NCBI RefSeq assembly: GCF_030271515.1
Contig: NZ_JASCXI010000001.1
Location: forward strand, 124,001 to 188,000
Source: Erythrobacter oryzae
GTDB taxonomy: Bacteria > Pseudomonadota > Alphaproteobacteria > Sphingomonadales > Sphingomonadaceae
Reading direction: 5' to 3'
Length of the DNA: 64,000 bases
Part shown: positions 1 to 9,256 of the stretch, one piece after another
How the letters are laid out: the number at the start of each line of letters is the position of its first letter
Position numbering within the stretch: position 1 is the first letter of the stretch
The notes under the pieces: model-generated
What the model was told of the DNA's origin: nothing
The model's database searches: none
What the model saw: the letters and a program-made list of their open reading frames with translations, nothing else
Position numbers and translations under genes: made by a program

Positions 1-333
1 CTCTCCGGCGGCGAGATGGCGGCGCTCACCCTCCTTGACGCTTGCATTCGCCTCATTCCCGGCGTAATGGGCGCGACCTCCAGCGGGGAGGAGGAGTCGT
101 ACGAAAACGGCCTCCTCGAATACCCGCACTACACCCGACCTGTTGAATGGGAAGGGCGCATGATCCCCGAAGTGCTGCGATCGGGGGATCATGCGAAGAT
201 CGCGGCGTGGCGCAAGCTGCAAAGCGAGAACGACACACGGTCACGCAGGCCGGACTTGTGGGAGCGCCATGAGGGCGCTCGGGTCCAGTCTGCCTCTGGC
301 GCGCGGCGCAAAACCAAGGAACCGGACCAGTGA
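1..333 (+). CDS. trmD: tRNA (guanine-N1)-methyltransferase, C-terminal part
   Basis: This is the 3' end of trmD; the 5' part lies outside the window. The visible residues begin with [14 protein letters not shown] and continue to [11 protein letters not shown] and [15 protein letters not shown], the conserved C-terminal signature of TrmD, the SPOUT methyltransferase that makes m1G37 in tRNAs with G36. The stop codon overlaps the GTG start of rplS (GTGA), so the two are translationally coupled, which matches the widespread rpsP-rimM-trmD-rplS order. The reading frame is open from the first base. Family assignment is firm. Confidence 0.95.
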   Translation, partial: LSGGEMAALTLLDACIRLIPGVMGATSSGEEESYENGLLEYPHYTRPVEWEGRMIPEVLRSGDHAKIAAWRKLQSENDTRSRRPDLWERHEGARVQSASGARRKTKEPDQ

Positions 334-698
334 ACCTGATCCAGCAGATTGAAGCCGAAGAAATCGCCAAGTCCGGCAAGGACATCCCCGAATTCCGCGC
401 AGGCGACACCGTCCGCGTCGGCGTGAAGGTGAAGGAAGGCAACCGCGAGCGTATCCAGGCCTATGAAGGCGTCGTGATCGCCCGCTCGAACCGCGGCATG
501 GGTTCGAACTTCACCGTGCGCAAGATGAGCTTCGGCGAAGGCGTCGAGCGCGTCTTCCCGCTCTACTCGCCGATCGTCGAGAGCATCACCGTGGTCCGCC
601 GCGGCGTGGTGCGTCGCGCCAAGCTCTATTACCTGCGCGGCCGCACCGGCAAGAGCGCGCGTATCGTCGAGCGCAAGGCCTCCGCGCCCAAGGCGTAA
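330..698 (+). CDS. rplS: 50S ribosomal protein L19
   Basis: The 122-residue product starts [11 protein letters not shown] and contains the L19 core ([38 protein letters not shown]). L19 sits at the 30S-50S interface of the ribosome. The start is GTG, overlapping the trmD stop codon; no other start gives the standard L19 N-terminus. A strong hairpin with a T-run follows the stop, so this gene probably ends the operon. Length is normal for the family. Confidence 0.97.
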   Translation: MNLIQQIEAEEIAKSGKDIPEFRAGDTVRVGVKVKEGNRERIQAYEGVVIARSNRGMGSNFTVRKMSFGEGVERVFPLYSPIVESITVVRRGVVRRAKLYYLRGRTGKSARIVERKASAPKA

Positions 699-721
699 GG
701 CTCTTCGGCCAGCGAATTGCG

Positions 722-752
722 AAGGGCGGCTCCGCAAGGGGCCGCCCTTTTC
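722..752 (+). terminator. Rho-independent terminator after rplS
   Basis: A perfect 9-bp stem (aagggcggc / gccgccctt) with a 10-nt loop is followed by a T-run. It lies 23 nt after the rplS stop codon and is oriented to end the trmD-rplS transcript. Confidence 0.85.
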
Positions 753-842
753 GTTTGCGCCTCTTGCCAAGCATCGTCGTCATTGCGAGGAGCATTGGCG
801 CGCTGCCCTTCCGGCGGTGTGCAATGACGAGGTGAGCTTTGG

Positions 843-3125
843 ATGCGTTCGGTTCTTGCTGCGGTTGCTCTTGGTCTTTCAACCTGTCTGACTACGCCGG
901 CGCTGGCGGAGACGACCACAATGGCTGAAGTTGCCCCCACCCTCAGCTTCGAACGCGTCTTCGCCTCCCCCGGTCTCGATGGCCCCGTGCCGCGCCAGGT
1001 GAAGTTGTCGCCCGACGGGCGCTATCTCACCCTGCTGCGTAACCGCGCCGATGATCGCGACCGCTACGACCTGTGGGGCTACGACATCGAGACCCGCGAA
1101 TGGCGGATGCTGGTGGACTCCGAAAAGCTCGGCAGCGGGCGCGAACTGTCCGAAGACGAAAAGATGCAACGCGAGCGCGCGCGGGTCGGCAGCCTCAAGG
1201 GCATCATCGCCTACCAGTGGGCGAGCGACGGCGCGGGCGTGCTGGTGCCGCTCGATGGCGACCTGTTTCTGGCGAAGCTCGACGGCACGGTCACCCGCCT
1301 GACCGATACCGAGGGCACCGAGCTGAACCCCGGCCTCTCGCCCAAGGCCGCCTATGTCAGCTTCGTGCGCGACCGGCGGCTGTGGGTCGGGCCGGTGGGC
1401 GGGGAAGCGCAACCCATCACCCCCGCAGGCGAGGCCGAGACGATCCGCTGGGGCGAGGCCGAATTCGTCGCGCAGGAGGAAATGGCGCGCCTGCAAGGCT
1501 ATTGGTGGAGCCCCGACGACAAGCGCATCGTCGTCCAGCGCACCGACGAGGGAGCGGTCGGCGTCGTCACCCGCGCGGCGATCGGGGCGAAGGGCACCAA
1601 GGTGTTCGACCAGCGCTATCCCGCCGCGGGCACCGACAACGCCGTGGTCGAGCTGTTCGTGATGAACCCCGATGGCTCGGGGCAGGTGAAGGTCGACCTC
1701 GGCGCCAATCTCGACATCTACGTCGCCCGCGTCGACTGGGCGCCGGATGCCTCGGCGATCTACGTCCAGCGGCAGGATCGCGCACAAACCAGGATCGACA
1801 TGCTGGTAGTCGATCCTGCCACGGGCACTTCGCGCGTGCTGTTCACCGAAGCCGCCGCGCGGTCCGATTACTGGGTGAACCTCTCGGACAACTACCGCTT
1901 CCTCAAGGACGGCAGCCTGCTGTGGTGGTCCGAACGGGACGGCTACGGGCATTTCTACCGGGGTGCCTTCAAGCCGCTGGACACGCATGACGGTCAGACA
2001 CCCTTCACGGGATGGCAGTGGCAGCAGCTCACCCGCGGCACCTCGCCCACCACCAGCCTTGTCGGGGTCGACGAGGCGGCGGGCACTTTCACCTATCAGG
2101 CGTCGGCCGATGTGCTGACCCAGCAGATCTATCGCGCCAAGCTCGATGGCACCGGCGAGCCCGAGCTGCTCACCGACCCCGCTTTCACCAATTCTGCGAG
2201 CATGGATGGGGCAGGGCGGCTGCTCTACGTCTCGCGCTCGGGCCCGAACCAGCCGCCGCAGTCCTATCTCGCCATGCCCGATGGCAAGCAGGTCGCGTGG
2301 ATCGAGGAGAACCGGGTCGAGGGCGATCACCCCTACGCGCCCTTCCTCGCCAGCCATGTCACCCCCGAATTCGGCACCATCGCTGCCGAGGACGGGACGC
2401 CGCTCCACTGGATGATGCTCAAGCCCAGGATGGAGAAGGGCAAGCGCTATCCGGTCTTCTTCCAGCACTATGGCGGGCCGGGTCCGCAGATGGTGACCAA
2501 GGGCTGGGGCGGGGCGCTCGCGCAGGCGGTGGTCGACAGGGGCTACATCTTCTTCCAGCTCGACAATCGCGGATCGGCCAACCGGGGCGTTGACTTCGAA
2601 CAGCCGATCTATCGCGCCATGGGCGGCGTCGAGGTGCGCGACCAGAAGGCGGGCGCGGAGTGGCTGAAGAGCCTCGACTTCGTCGACCCGGCCAAGATCG
2701 CCACCTATGGCTGGTCCTACGGCGGCTACATGACGCTGAAGATGCTCGAGGCCGATCCGGGCCTATATGCCGCAGGCATCTCGGGCGCGCCGGTGACGCG
2801 GTGGGAGCTGTATGACACCCACTACACCGAACGCTACATGGGCGATCCCCGCGAGGTGCCCGAGGCTTACGAGAAAGCCAGCGCCATCCCCGACGCGACC
2901 AGGATCGCCGATCCCCTGCTGCTGATCCACGGCATGGCCGACGACAACGTGATCTTCGAGAATTCCTCGGAACTCATCAGCGTCCTGCAGGAGAGCAACA
3001 CCCCCTTCGAGATGATGCTCTACCCCGGCTACACCCACCGCGTCTCCGGCCCGAAGATCGGCCCGCATGTGTGGAACGCCATCTTCCGCTTCCTCGAGGC
3101 GCACGGGGTGACGCCGCCGAAGTAG
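843..3125 (+). CDS. Secreted S9B prolyl oligopeptidase (dipeptidyl-peptidase IV-like)
   Basis: A 760-residue serine peptidase with an N-terminal signal peptide ending near TPALA-E (residue 22), so it is probably periplasmic or secreted. The N-terminal half is the DPP4 beta-propeller and holds the paired glutamates E212/E213 (AQEEMARLQGYWW) that bind the substrate amino terminus in DPP4 enzymes. The C-terminal alpha/beta-hydrolase domain shows the nucleophile elbow GWSYGGY (S625), the acid in ADDNV (D700/D701) and H732 in YTHR. Family knowledge predicts release of Xaa-Pro or Xaa-Ala dipeptides from peptide N-termini. It stands alone between rplS and asd, with its own transcription likely. Confidence 0.92.
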   Translation: MRSVLAAVALGLSTCLTTPALAETTTMAEVAPTLSFERVFASPGLDGPVPRQVKLSPDGRYLTLLRNRADDRDRYDLWGYDIETREWRMLVDSEKLGSGRELSEDEKMQRERARVGSLKGIIAYQWASDGAGVLVPLDGDLFLAKLDGTVTRLTDTEGTELNPGLSPKAAYVSFVRDRRLWVGPVGGEAQPITPAGEAETIRWGEAEFVAQEEMARLQGYWWSPDDKRIVVQRTDEGAVGVVTRAAIGAKGTKVFDQRYPAAGTDNAVVELFVMNPDGSGQVKVDLGANLDIYVARVDWAPDASAIYVQRQDRAQTRIDMLVVDPATGTSRVLFTEAAARSDYWVNLSDNYRFLKDGSLLWWSERDGYGHFYRGAFKPLDTHDGQTPFTGWQWQQLTRGTSPTTSLVGVDEAAGTFTYQASADVLTQQIYRAKLDGTGEPELLTDPAFTNSASMDGAGRLLYVSRSGPNQPPQSYLAMPDGKQVAWIEENRVEGDHPYAPFLASHVTPEFGTIAAEDGTPLHWMMLKPRMEKGKRYPVFFQHYGGPGPQMVTKGWGGALAQAVVDRGYIFFQLDNRGSANRGVDFEQPIYRAMGGVEVRDQKAGAEWLKSLDFVDPAKIATYGWSYGGYMTLKMLEADPGLYAAGISGAPVTRWELYDTHYTERYMGDPREVPEAYEKASAIPDATRIADPLLLIHGMADDNVIFENSSELISVLQESNTPFEMMLYPGYTHRVSGPKIGPHVWNAIFRFLEAHGVTPPK

Positions 3126-3211
3126 GAATAGGTCTGCGCAAAGACGAATGATGTTGCGCATGCCGCAACGCACGCTATCTCGCGGCTGCGAAATCACAGG
3201 AGAATGCGCAA

Positions 3212-4237
3212 GTGGGTTACCGGGTGGCAGTGGTCGGCGCGACCGGCAATGTCGGGCGCGAGATGATGCAGGTCTTGGCCGAACGCGAGTTTCCGTGCGA
3301 CGAGGTCGCCGCGGTCGCCTCGCCGCGCTCCACGGGCAGCGAAGTCGAGTTCGGCGACACCGGCAAGATGCTCAAGTGCAGGAACATTGAGCATTTCGAC
3401 TTCGCCGGATGGGACATCGCCCTCTTCGCCGCAGGCTCGGGCCCGGCCAAGGAATATGCCCCCAAGGCAGCCGCTGCCGGGTGCATCGTGATCGACAACT
3501 CGTCGCTCTACCGCATGGACCCGGACGTGCCGCTGGTCGTTCCGGAAGTGAACCCCGACGCGATCGACGGCTACACCGCGAAGAACATCATCGCCAATCC
3601 CAACTGCTCGACCGCGCAGCTGGTAGTGGCGCTGAAACCGCTGCACGATGCCGCGACGATCAAGCGCGTGGTGGTCTCGACCTACCAGTCGGTCTCGGGC
3701 GCGGGCAAGGCGGGGATGGACGAGCTCTTCACCCAGAGCCGCGCAATCTTCGTCGGCGATCCCGTGGAGCCGCAGAAGTTCACCAAGCAGATCGCCTTCA
3801 ACGTCATCCCCCACATCGACAGCTTCCTCGACGACGGGTCGACCAAGGAAGAATGGAAGATGGTGGTCGAGACCAAGAAGATCCTCGATCCCCGCATCAA
3901 GTTGAACGCCACCTGCGTGCGCGTGCCGGTGTTCGTCGGCCACTCCGAAGCGGTCAACATCGAGTTCGAGAACGAACTCAGCGCCGAAGCCGCGATGGAC
4001 ATCCTGCGCGAAGCCCCCGGCGTGATGCTGATCGATAAGCGCGAGGATGGCGGCTACATCACCCCCGTCGAATGCGTCGGCGATGCGGCGACCTTCGTCA
4101 GCCGGGTGCGCGAGGACCCGACCGTGGAGAACGGGCTCACCATGTGGGTGGTCTCGGATAACCTGAGGAAGGGCGCGGCCCTGAACGCGGTGCAGATCGC
4201 CGAACTGCTGGGCCGCCGCCACTTGAAGAAGGGCTGA
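3212..4237 (+). CDS. asd: Aspartate-semialdehyde dehydrogenase
   Basis: The 341-residue enzyme reduces aspartyl phosphate to aspartate semialdehyde with NADPH, the branch point to lysine/DAP, threonine and methionine. Visible signatures are the nucleotide-binding GATGNVGREM at the N-terminus, the catalytic cysteine C132 in NPNCSTAQ, and the basic/histidine segment around GHSEAVNIEF. The start is GTG at a good distance (9 nt) from AGGAG at 3198-3202, and gives the usual N-terminus. No riboswitch-like leader is apparent in the 86 nt upstream. Confidence 0.96.
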   Translation: MGYRVAVVGATGNVGREMMQVLAEREFPCDEVAAVASPRSTGSEVEFGDTGKMLKCRNIEHFDFAGWDIALFAAGSGPAKEYAPKAAAAGCIVIDNSSLYRMDPDVPLVVPEVNPDAIDGYTAKNIIANPNCSTAQLVVALKPLHDAATIKRVVVSTYQSVSGAGKAGMDELFTQSRAIFVGDPVEPQKFTKQIAFNVIPHIDSFLDDGSTKEEWKMVVETKKILDPRIKLNATCVRVPVFVGHSEAVNIEFENELSAEAAMDILREAPGVMLIDKREDGGYITPVECVGDAATFVSRVREDPTVENGLTMWVVSDNLRKGAALNAVQIAELLGRRHLKKG

Positions 4238-4248
4238 GCGGCGCGCCC

Positions 4249-4854
4249 ATGCCGCGGCTGGCGAAAGCGCAAGGCTGGATGCTGGCAGCGGTGGCGCTGG
4301 GCATTCCGCTGAGTGCGTTGGGTGCGCTTTATCCCTCCAACACCTGGCTTCAGGTCGGCCCCGTCGCGGCGGGGCTGCCCTTCGCCTGGCGCGCACTGGC
4401 CCGCGCGCCGATCAGCAATGCCTCGGCCGCCAGCATCGCCGCCTTTGTGCTGCTGCACCTCGTTGCCGCCCGCTGGTCCTACAGCTTCGTGCCCTATGAT
4501 GCATGGGTTCCGGCGCTGGCCACCGAGCGCAATCACTTCGACCGTCTCGTCCACTTCGCCTTCGGCGCGCTGGCGATGGCGCCGATGGTCGAGAGCGGGG
4601 TGCGCTACTGGGGGCTGTCGTCGCGTATGGCGCTGGTGTTCGCGATCACCTTCGTGCTCGCGGTGGGCGGGCTTTACGAAATTTTCGAATGGAGCCTGAC
4701 GCTCGCGCTCGCGCCGGAAGACGCGGGAGCTTACAACGGCGAGCAGGGCGACATGTTTGACGCGCAGAAGGATATGGCGCTAGCTGGGCTCGGTGCCGTG
4801 CTGGTCGCTCCGCTCGTGCGGGGCGCGCGCTGGTGGAAAGGGAATTCGCAATGA
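4249..4854 (+). CDS. DUF2238 (YjdF-type) inner-membrane protein
   Basis: A 201-residue polytopic membrane protein with about six hydrophobic segments. It carries the conserved motifs of the DUF2238/YjdF family: an NHFDRLVHFAFG segment, a YEIFEW segment and a C-terminal GDMFDAQKDM stretch in which acidic residues and H/D recur. The biochemical role of the family is not established. The stop codon overlaps the ATG of the next gene (ATGA), so the two are co-translated. Confidence 0.85.
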   Translation: MPRLAKAQGWMLAAVALGIPLSALGALYPSNTWLQVGPVAAGLPFAWRALARAPISNASAASIAAFVLLHLVAARWSYSFVPYDAWVPALATERNHFDRLVHFAFGALAMAPMVESGVRYWGLSSRMALVFAITFVLAVGGLYEIFEWSLTLALAPEDAGAYNGEQGDMFDAQKDMALAGLGAVLVAPLVRGARWWKGNSQ

Positions 4855-5414
4855 TCAAGCTCCGGGTTTTCCTCGCGCTCGCGGGCGCTCTGGCACTGGC
4901 GGCTTGCGATAGCGGCGCTGCGCCCGATGCTGACGCAACCGGGGCGGGCGAGGCCCCGGTGGCCGCCAACGCGGTGACCTTGCGCGGCGACGGGCTCAGC
5001 GCGGGCGCGGAAAGCTTCTTCTTCGCTGCCGGGCAGAGCGAGGTCGAGGCCGCGCTCGCCAAGGCGCTGGGCCCGCAGCTGCGCAGCGGCGAGAACCCCG
5101 AATGCGGGGCGGGCAAGATGGCCTTCACTGACTATGCCGGCGGGCTCACCGCCCATTTCCAGGAGGGCAAGCTGGTGGGATGGAACTGGCACCTGCCGCA
5201 GGATGGCGACAAGGCCGCGAGCGGCACCGTCAGCCTTGCGGGCACGGTCCAACTTGGTGCTCCGCGCGCGGCGGTCGAGGCCGCGCCCGGCTTTGCCAAG
5301 GTCGAAGGCAGCACGCTTGGCGAGGAATTCAGGCTGGGCGAAACGCTGGGCGGTTTCATCACCGGGGACCGGGTGGAGATGCTCCATGCCGGAACCCAGT
5401 GCTTCTTCCGCTGA
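4851..5414 (+). CDS. Small secreted lipoprotein of unknown function
   Basis: A 187-residue product with a lipoprotein signal peptide (LALAGALALAACDS; lipobox LAAC) followed by an Ala/Gly-rich linker and a single globular region with two cysteines (NPECG and a C-terminal TQCFF). No known catalytic motif was recognised. I chose the ATG overlapping the previous stop because it places the signal peptide directly at the start; an in-frame GTG 18 nt upstream is less likely. The stop codon abuts the stop codon of the convergent emrB-like gene. Confidence 0.75.
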   Translation: MIKLRVFLALAGALALAACDSGAAPDADATGAGEAPVAANAVTLRGDGLSAGAESFFFAAGQSEVEAALAKALGPQLRSGENPECGAGKMAFTDYAGGLTAHFQEGKLVGWNWHLPQDGDKAASGTVSLAGTVQLGAPRAAVEAAPGFAKVEGSTLGEEFRLGETLGGFITGDRVEMLHAGTQCFFR

Positions 5415-7001
5415 TCATTCCGACAGCACCACCGGCCCGGCAGGTCGCGCGTTCTTCCTCATCAGCAGCGCCAGCGGCGCGGCGGCGAGCGTGATCCACA
5501 TCATCAGCCAGAAATCGTCGACATAAGCGATCATCGCCGCCTGGCGGTTCACCTCGGCGTCCATTAGCGTGATCGCGGTGTCGCCCAGCGCCTGGAAGCG
5601 GTCGGTCGCCGAGAAGTCGACGAGGCTCCCGGTCGCGGCGGTGATGTTGGCGCCGAGGTCGGCGTGGCTGGTCTGGATGTTGCGCGCGAGCAGCACGGTC
5701 ATCCACGCGATCCCTGCCGATGCGCCCAGCGAGCGGAACAGGTTGAGCAGGCTCGACCCGTCGGTGCGCAGAGCGGGGCTGAGGGTGGCGAAGGCGCTCA
5801 CCTGCAAGGGTATGAAGACGAGCCCCATGCCGAGCCCCTGCAACAACCCGCTGACGATCACGTGCATTTCGTCGACCGCGAGCGACCAGTGCGCCATCTG
5901 CCACAGCGAGACCGCGCAGATCAGGAAGCCGCTCGCCACAACGGGGCGCGCATCGACCCCGCGGCGCATCAGCAGGCCCGAGACCTGCATTGAGACCAGA
6001 ATGCCCACCCCGCGCGGCATCAGCACGATGCCGGTGTCGATCACCCCGTAGCCGAACAGGTTCTGGAGCATCGGCGGCAGCAGCGCCATCACCGCGAACA
6101 TCACGATCCCGATCACGATCATGAAGGCGAGCGCGATGGCGAAGTTGCGGTCGGCGAAGAGCTTGCGCTCGAACATCGGCGCGCGCGCGGTGGCGAAGTG
6201 GATCACCACCATCCACGTCGCCGAGAGGGTGAGCAGCAGGTAGATCCAGATTTCTCCCGAGGCGAGCCAGTCTTCCTGCTGCCCGCGGTCGAGCAGCAGC
6301 TGGAACGCGGCGAGCGCGACGGCGAGCAGCATGAAGCCCGCAAGGTCGAAGCGGCGCTCGCGCTTGGGCCGCTTGGGCAAGTAGGCGATCAGGATCGCCA
6401 GCGAGCCGAGGCCCACCGGCAGGTTCACGAAGAACACCCAGCGCCAGTTGGCGGTCTCGGTCAGCCAGCCGCCGAGGATGGGGCCGAGGATCGGGCCGAT
6501 CATGATTCCCATCCCCCACACCGCCATGATCTGCGGATGGCGCGAGGGGCGGGTGGCATCGAGCATGAAGGACTGGCTGAGCGGCGCAATGAACGCCCCG
6601 GCCACGCCCTGAAGCGCGCGGAAGGCGACCATCTCCTCGAGGTTCTGGGCGATCCCGCACAGCATCGAGGCGAGGATGAACCCGGCGACCGAGCCGATGA
6701 ACAAGAGCCGAGCACCGATCCGGTCGGCGAGCCACCCGGTCAGCGGCAGCGCGACCGCCGAGGCGATGATGTAGCTCGTCAGCACCCAGGTCACAGTATC
6801 GACCGTCGCCCCGAGCGAGGATTGCATGTGGGGGAGGGCGACATTGGCGATGGTGGTGTCGAGGATCTGGAGCAGCGAGGCTGCCATCACGCCGACGATC
6901 ATCAGCGGATAGTTGCGGCTTTCCAGCTCGGCGACATCCGGCCGCGGCGCGGCGGGCGGGGCGGGGCGCTCGCCCGCGGCAGGCGCGGCGGCGCTTGCCA
7001 T
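5415..7001 (-). CDS. DHA2-family MFS multidrug transporter, EmrB-like
   Basis: A 528-residue major facilitator with about 14 hydrophobic segments. It shows the DHA2 signatures: TTIANVALPHMQ in TM1, LTGWLADRIGAR in the first cytoplasmic loop (motif A) and a long hydrophilic loop near the end. EmrB-type proteins export drugs or hydrophobic acids through a periplasmic adaptor and an outer-membrane channel. It is the last gene of a marR-emrA-emrB operon, 1 nt after emrA. No TolC-like gene is adjacent, so the outer-membrane partner must be elsewhere. Confidence 0.92.
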   Translation of the reverse strand: MASAAAPAAGERPAPPAAPRPDVAELESRNYPLMIVGVMAASLLQILDTTIANVALPHMQSSLGATVDTVTWVLTSYIIASAVALPLTGWLADRIGARLLFIGSVAGFILASMLCGIAQNLEEMVAFRALQGVAGAFIAPLSQSFMLDATRPSRHPQIMAVWGMGIMIGPILGPILGGWLTETANWRWVFFVNLPVGLGSLAILIAYLPKRPKRERRFDLAGFMLLAVALAAFQLLLDRGQQEDWLASGEIWIYLLLTLSATWMVVIHFATARAPMFERKLFADRNFAIALAFMIVIGIVMFAVMALLPPMLQNLFGYGVIDTGIVLMPRGVGILVSMQVSGLLMRRGVDARPVVASGFLICAVSLWQMAHWSLAVDEMHVIVSGLLQGLGMGLVFIPLQVSAFATLSPALRTDGSSLLNLFRSLGASAGIAWMTVLLARNIQTSHADLGANITAATGSLVDFSATDRFQALGDTAITLMDAEVNRQAAMIAYVDDFWLMMWITLAAAPLALLMRKNARPAGPVVLSE

Positions 7002-7002
7002 G

Positions 7003-8079
7003 TCAGCGCTGCTTGCCCTCGTCGGTGAACACCGTCACCTCGGTCGAGAGCCCGGCGATCAACCGGCGCGGGCTCTGGCCCTCGATCGCGATGCGCACCG
7101 GCACGCGCTGGGTGACCTTGACCCAGTTGCCGGTCGCGTTCTGTGCCGGGAGCACCGAGAATTCCGCCCCTGTGCCCGCACCGATGCTGGCAACCCGGCC
7201 CTTCAGGACGAGATCGGGATAGGCATCGAAGCGGATCTCGGCGCGCTGCCCCACGGCCATGTCGGCAAGGTCGGTCTCCTTGAAATTCGCCTCGATATAG
7301 GTCGAATTGGATCGAACCAGCGTCAGCACCGGCAGGTTGGGGACGACCTGCTGGCCAACCTGCAAGCGGTCGGCCTGCGCGATGCGGCCGGCAGCGGGGC
7401 TTCGCACTTCGGTGCGGCGCAGCGAGAGCTGGGCGGTGGCGCGGCTCGCCTCGGCGGCGGCAACCTGCGGGTTCTTGCCGGGGACCGCCGCGCCGCTCGC
7501 AAGCCGCGCGCGGGCCTCGCGCTGGCGGTCCTCGGCCTGGCGCACGCGCTCCTTCGCCTGGATCACCGCCTGCTCGGCCGCCTCGAAATCGGCCTTGGTG
7601 GAAAAGCCGCGGTCGCGCAGCGCCTTGACGCGTTCGAACCGCGCCTCGGCAAAGCCGACGTCGCTGCGCGCGGCGGCGATGTCGGTGCCGGTGAGATCGG
7701 GGGAATTGCTGAGCGCGATGACATTCGCCTGCGCGCCCGCAATCGCGGCATTGGCCTCGGCGATCTGCAAGCGGAAGGGTTCTGGATCGATCCGGAACAG
7801 CAGTTGCCCCGCCTGCACATCGTCGCCGTCCTTGACCAGCACCTCGGCGATCGGCCCGCCGACTTCTGCGCTGACCGAGACCATGTCCTGCTTGATATAG
7901 GCATTGTCGGTCGAGACCTTGCCCTGAAGGCTCTGCCAGTAGAGCAAGGCGCCGAGCGCCAGCGCGAGCGGGACGATCAGCATCAGCCCCCAGCGGAGCC
8001 ACGGGCGGCGCGGCTTGGCGTCGGCGAGCGGGGTCGCGCTGGCGGCGTCAGGCGCGCGGGCGGGATCGGCTTCAGCCAT
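7003..8079 (-). CDS. HlyD/EmrA-family membrane fusion protein
   Basis: A 358-residue periplasmic adaptor with one N-terminal membrane anchor (around residues 28-46), then the split lipoyl/barrel-sandwich domain (STDNAYIKQDMVSVSAEVGG ... RSPAAGRI) around an Ala/Glu/Arg-rich coiled coil, typical of EmrA. It links the inner-membrane EmrB to an outer-membrane channel. The ATG chosen overlaps the marR stop codon by 8 nt, so translation is probably coupled; an upstream in-frame ATG would intrude far into marR. Confidence 0.92.
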   Translation of the reverse strand: MAEADPARAPDAASATPLADAKPRRPWLRWGLMLIVPLALALGALLYWQSLQGKVSTDNAYIKQDMVSVSAEVGGPIAEVLVKDGDDVQAGQLLFRIDPEPFRLQIAEANAAIAGAQANVIALSNSPDLTGTDIAAARSDVGFAEARFERVKALRDRGFSTKADFEAAEQAVIQAKERVRQAEDRQREARARLASGAAVPGKNPQVAAAEASRATAQLSLRRTEVRSPAAGRIAQADRLQVGQQVVPNLPVLTLVRSNSTYIEANFKETDLADMAVGQRAEIRFDAYPDLVLKGRVASIGAGTGAEFSVLPAQNATGNWVKVTQRVPVRIAIEGQSPRRLIAGLSTEVTVFTDEGKQR

Positions 8080-8521
8080 GAAGGGCCTCGGGTTGGGGCT
8101 GGCGGGCGGCTGCGAGGTTGGCGGCAATGCGATCAAGCATCGCGGCAAACAGCGCGCGCTCGGCGGGATCGAAGCCTTCTAGCACTTCGCCGAACAAGCC
8201 TTCCGCACTCGCACGCAGGCGGGTGACGATGCCGCGGCTCTTGTCGGTGAGATGAAGGATGCGCGCGCGGCGATCAGCCGGGTCGGCCTGGCGTTCGATC
8301 CACCCGGCATCCTCCAGCCGGTCGACGATGCGGGTGAGGGTGATCGGCTCGATCTCCAGCCGCTCGGCATAGAAGGCCTGGTTCTGATCCGGGTAGCGCT
8401 CGAGCGAGAGCAGCAGCCGCGCCTGCGGGCCGGTCAGGCCGAGGCCGCGCACCCGCTCGTCGAACAGGCGGCGCAGCTGACGCGAATTGTCGGCGAGTCG
8501 GTATCCGGTCTCGATGCTCAT
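8072..8521 (-). CDS. MarR-family transcriptional regulator of the emrAB operon
   Basis: A 149-residue winged-helix regulator with the MarR core: ALPHA region TGPQARLLLSLE, recognition region EIEPITLTRIVDRLEDAGWI and wing DPADRRARILHLT. It is first in the operon with emrA and emrB and overlaps emrA by 8 nt. MarR proteins usually repress their own operon and release DNA on binding a phenolic or drug-like ligand. I chose the ATG giving MSIETGYRL because a near-consensus promoter ends 7 nt before it; the longer frame would start inside that promoter. Confidence 0.9.
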   Translation of the reverse strand: MSIETGYRLADNSRQLRRLFDERVRGLGLTGPQARLLLSLERYPDQNQAFYAERLEIEPITLTRIVDRLEDAGWIERQADPADRRARILHLTDKSRGIVTRLRASAEGLFGEVLEGFDPAERALFAAMLDRIAANLAAARQPQPEALHG

Positions 8522-8557
8522 GCGTGGGCTTATAATAAGTGGGCTTATCATTTTCAA
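8522..8557 (-). promoter_or_regulatory. marR-emrAB promoter with overlapping inverted repeats
   Basis: On the minus strand TTGAAA (8557-8552), a 17-nt spacer and TATAAG (8534-8529) form a near-consensus sigma-70 promoter. Only CCCACGC separates the -10 box from the marR ATG, so the predicted transcript would begin at or within one base of the start codon (leaderless). The spacer and -10 contain overlapping inverted repeats cttat-a-ataag (8529-8539) and ataag-tggg-cttat (8535-8548), well placed for MarR autorepression. The plus strand also reads TATAAT at 8531-8536, a possible -10 for the divergent gene, but without a convincing -35. Confidence 0.65.
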
Positions 8558-8599
8558 GCAGACTGGCGGCGGGCCGGGAAGCGGGCTAGCAAGGCGAGC

Positions 8600-9256
8600 A
8601 TGACGTTACGCGCCGACCTCTTCTTCAGCTTCCGCTCGCCTTTTTCCTACCTCGCCATCGGGCGATACCGGCAGATGTGCGAGGAGTATGACCTCGCGAT
8701 CGCCCTGCGCACGGTGCTGCCGATCGCGATCCGCGATCCCTCGCTGCTGTTCACCGGCAACCCCAATGTCGGGCGCTACATCTTCATCGACGCCGCGCGC
8801 TCGGCGCAGATGCTCGGGCTCCCCTATCGCTGGCCGCGCCCCGATCCGGTGGTGCAGAACCTCGCCACGCGCGAGATCGCGGCCGAGCAGCCCCATATCC
8901 ACCGCCTGTGCCGCATGGGGCAGGCGGCCGAGCGCGCGGGGCGGGGGCTGGCCTTCGCGCACGAGGTGGCGACGGTGATCTGGTCGGGCACGGTCGATAA
9001 TTGGCACGAGGGCGATCACCTCGCCGAAGCGGCGGCGCGCGCGGGGCTCGATCACGCGGCGCTCGCAGCCGAGGCGGCTGATGATGCGGCGGCGCTCGAC
9101 GCGGAGATTGCCGGCAACCAGGCCGCGCTCGAGGCGGCGGGGCACTGGGGCGTGCCGACCTTGGTATTCGAGGGCGAACCCTTCTTCGGGCAGGACCGCA
9201 TCGCCATGGCCCAGTGGCGGATGGAGCAGAAGGGGCTCGCGCGCCGTGCAGCTTGA
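8600..9256 (+). CDS. 2-hydroxychromene-2-carboxylate isomerase-like DsbA-family protein
   Basis: A 218-residue thioredoxin-fold protein of the DsbA/kappa-GST group. The N-terminal FFSFRSPFSYLA replaces the CxxC of oxidoreductases with the serine-containing motif seen in 2-hydroxychromene-2-carboxylate isomerases and kappa-class GSTs, and the C-terminal GVPTLVFEGEPFFGQDRI is the cis-Pro and closing motif of that family. Such enzymes use glutathione in aromatic degradation, but the true substrate here is unknown because no ring-cleavage genes are nearby. It is transcribed away from marR and overlaps the next hydrolase gene by 11 nt. Confidence 0.85.
   Translation: MTLRADLFFSFRSPFSYLAIGRYRQMCEEYDLAIALRTVLPIAIRDPSLLFTGNPNVGRYIFIDAARSAQMLGLPYRWPRPDPVVQNLATREIAAEQPHIHRLCRMGQAAERAGRGLAFAHEVATVIWSGTVDNWHEGDHLAEAAARAGLDHAALAAEAADDAAALDAEIAGNQAALEAAGHWGVPTLVFEGEPFFGQDRIAMAQWRMEQKGLARRAA

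Noticed and set aside
3126..3211. Riboswitch before asd
   Set aside because: The interval of 86 nt is too short for a lysine riboswitch and has no recognisable aptamer pairing.
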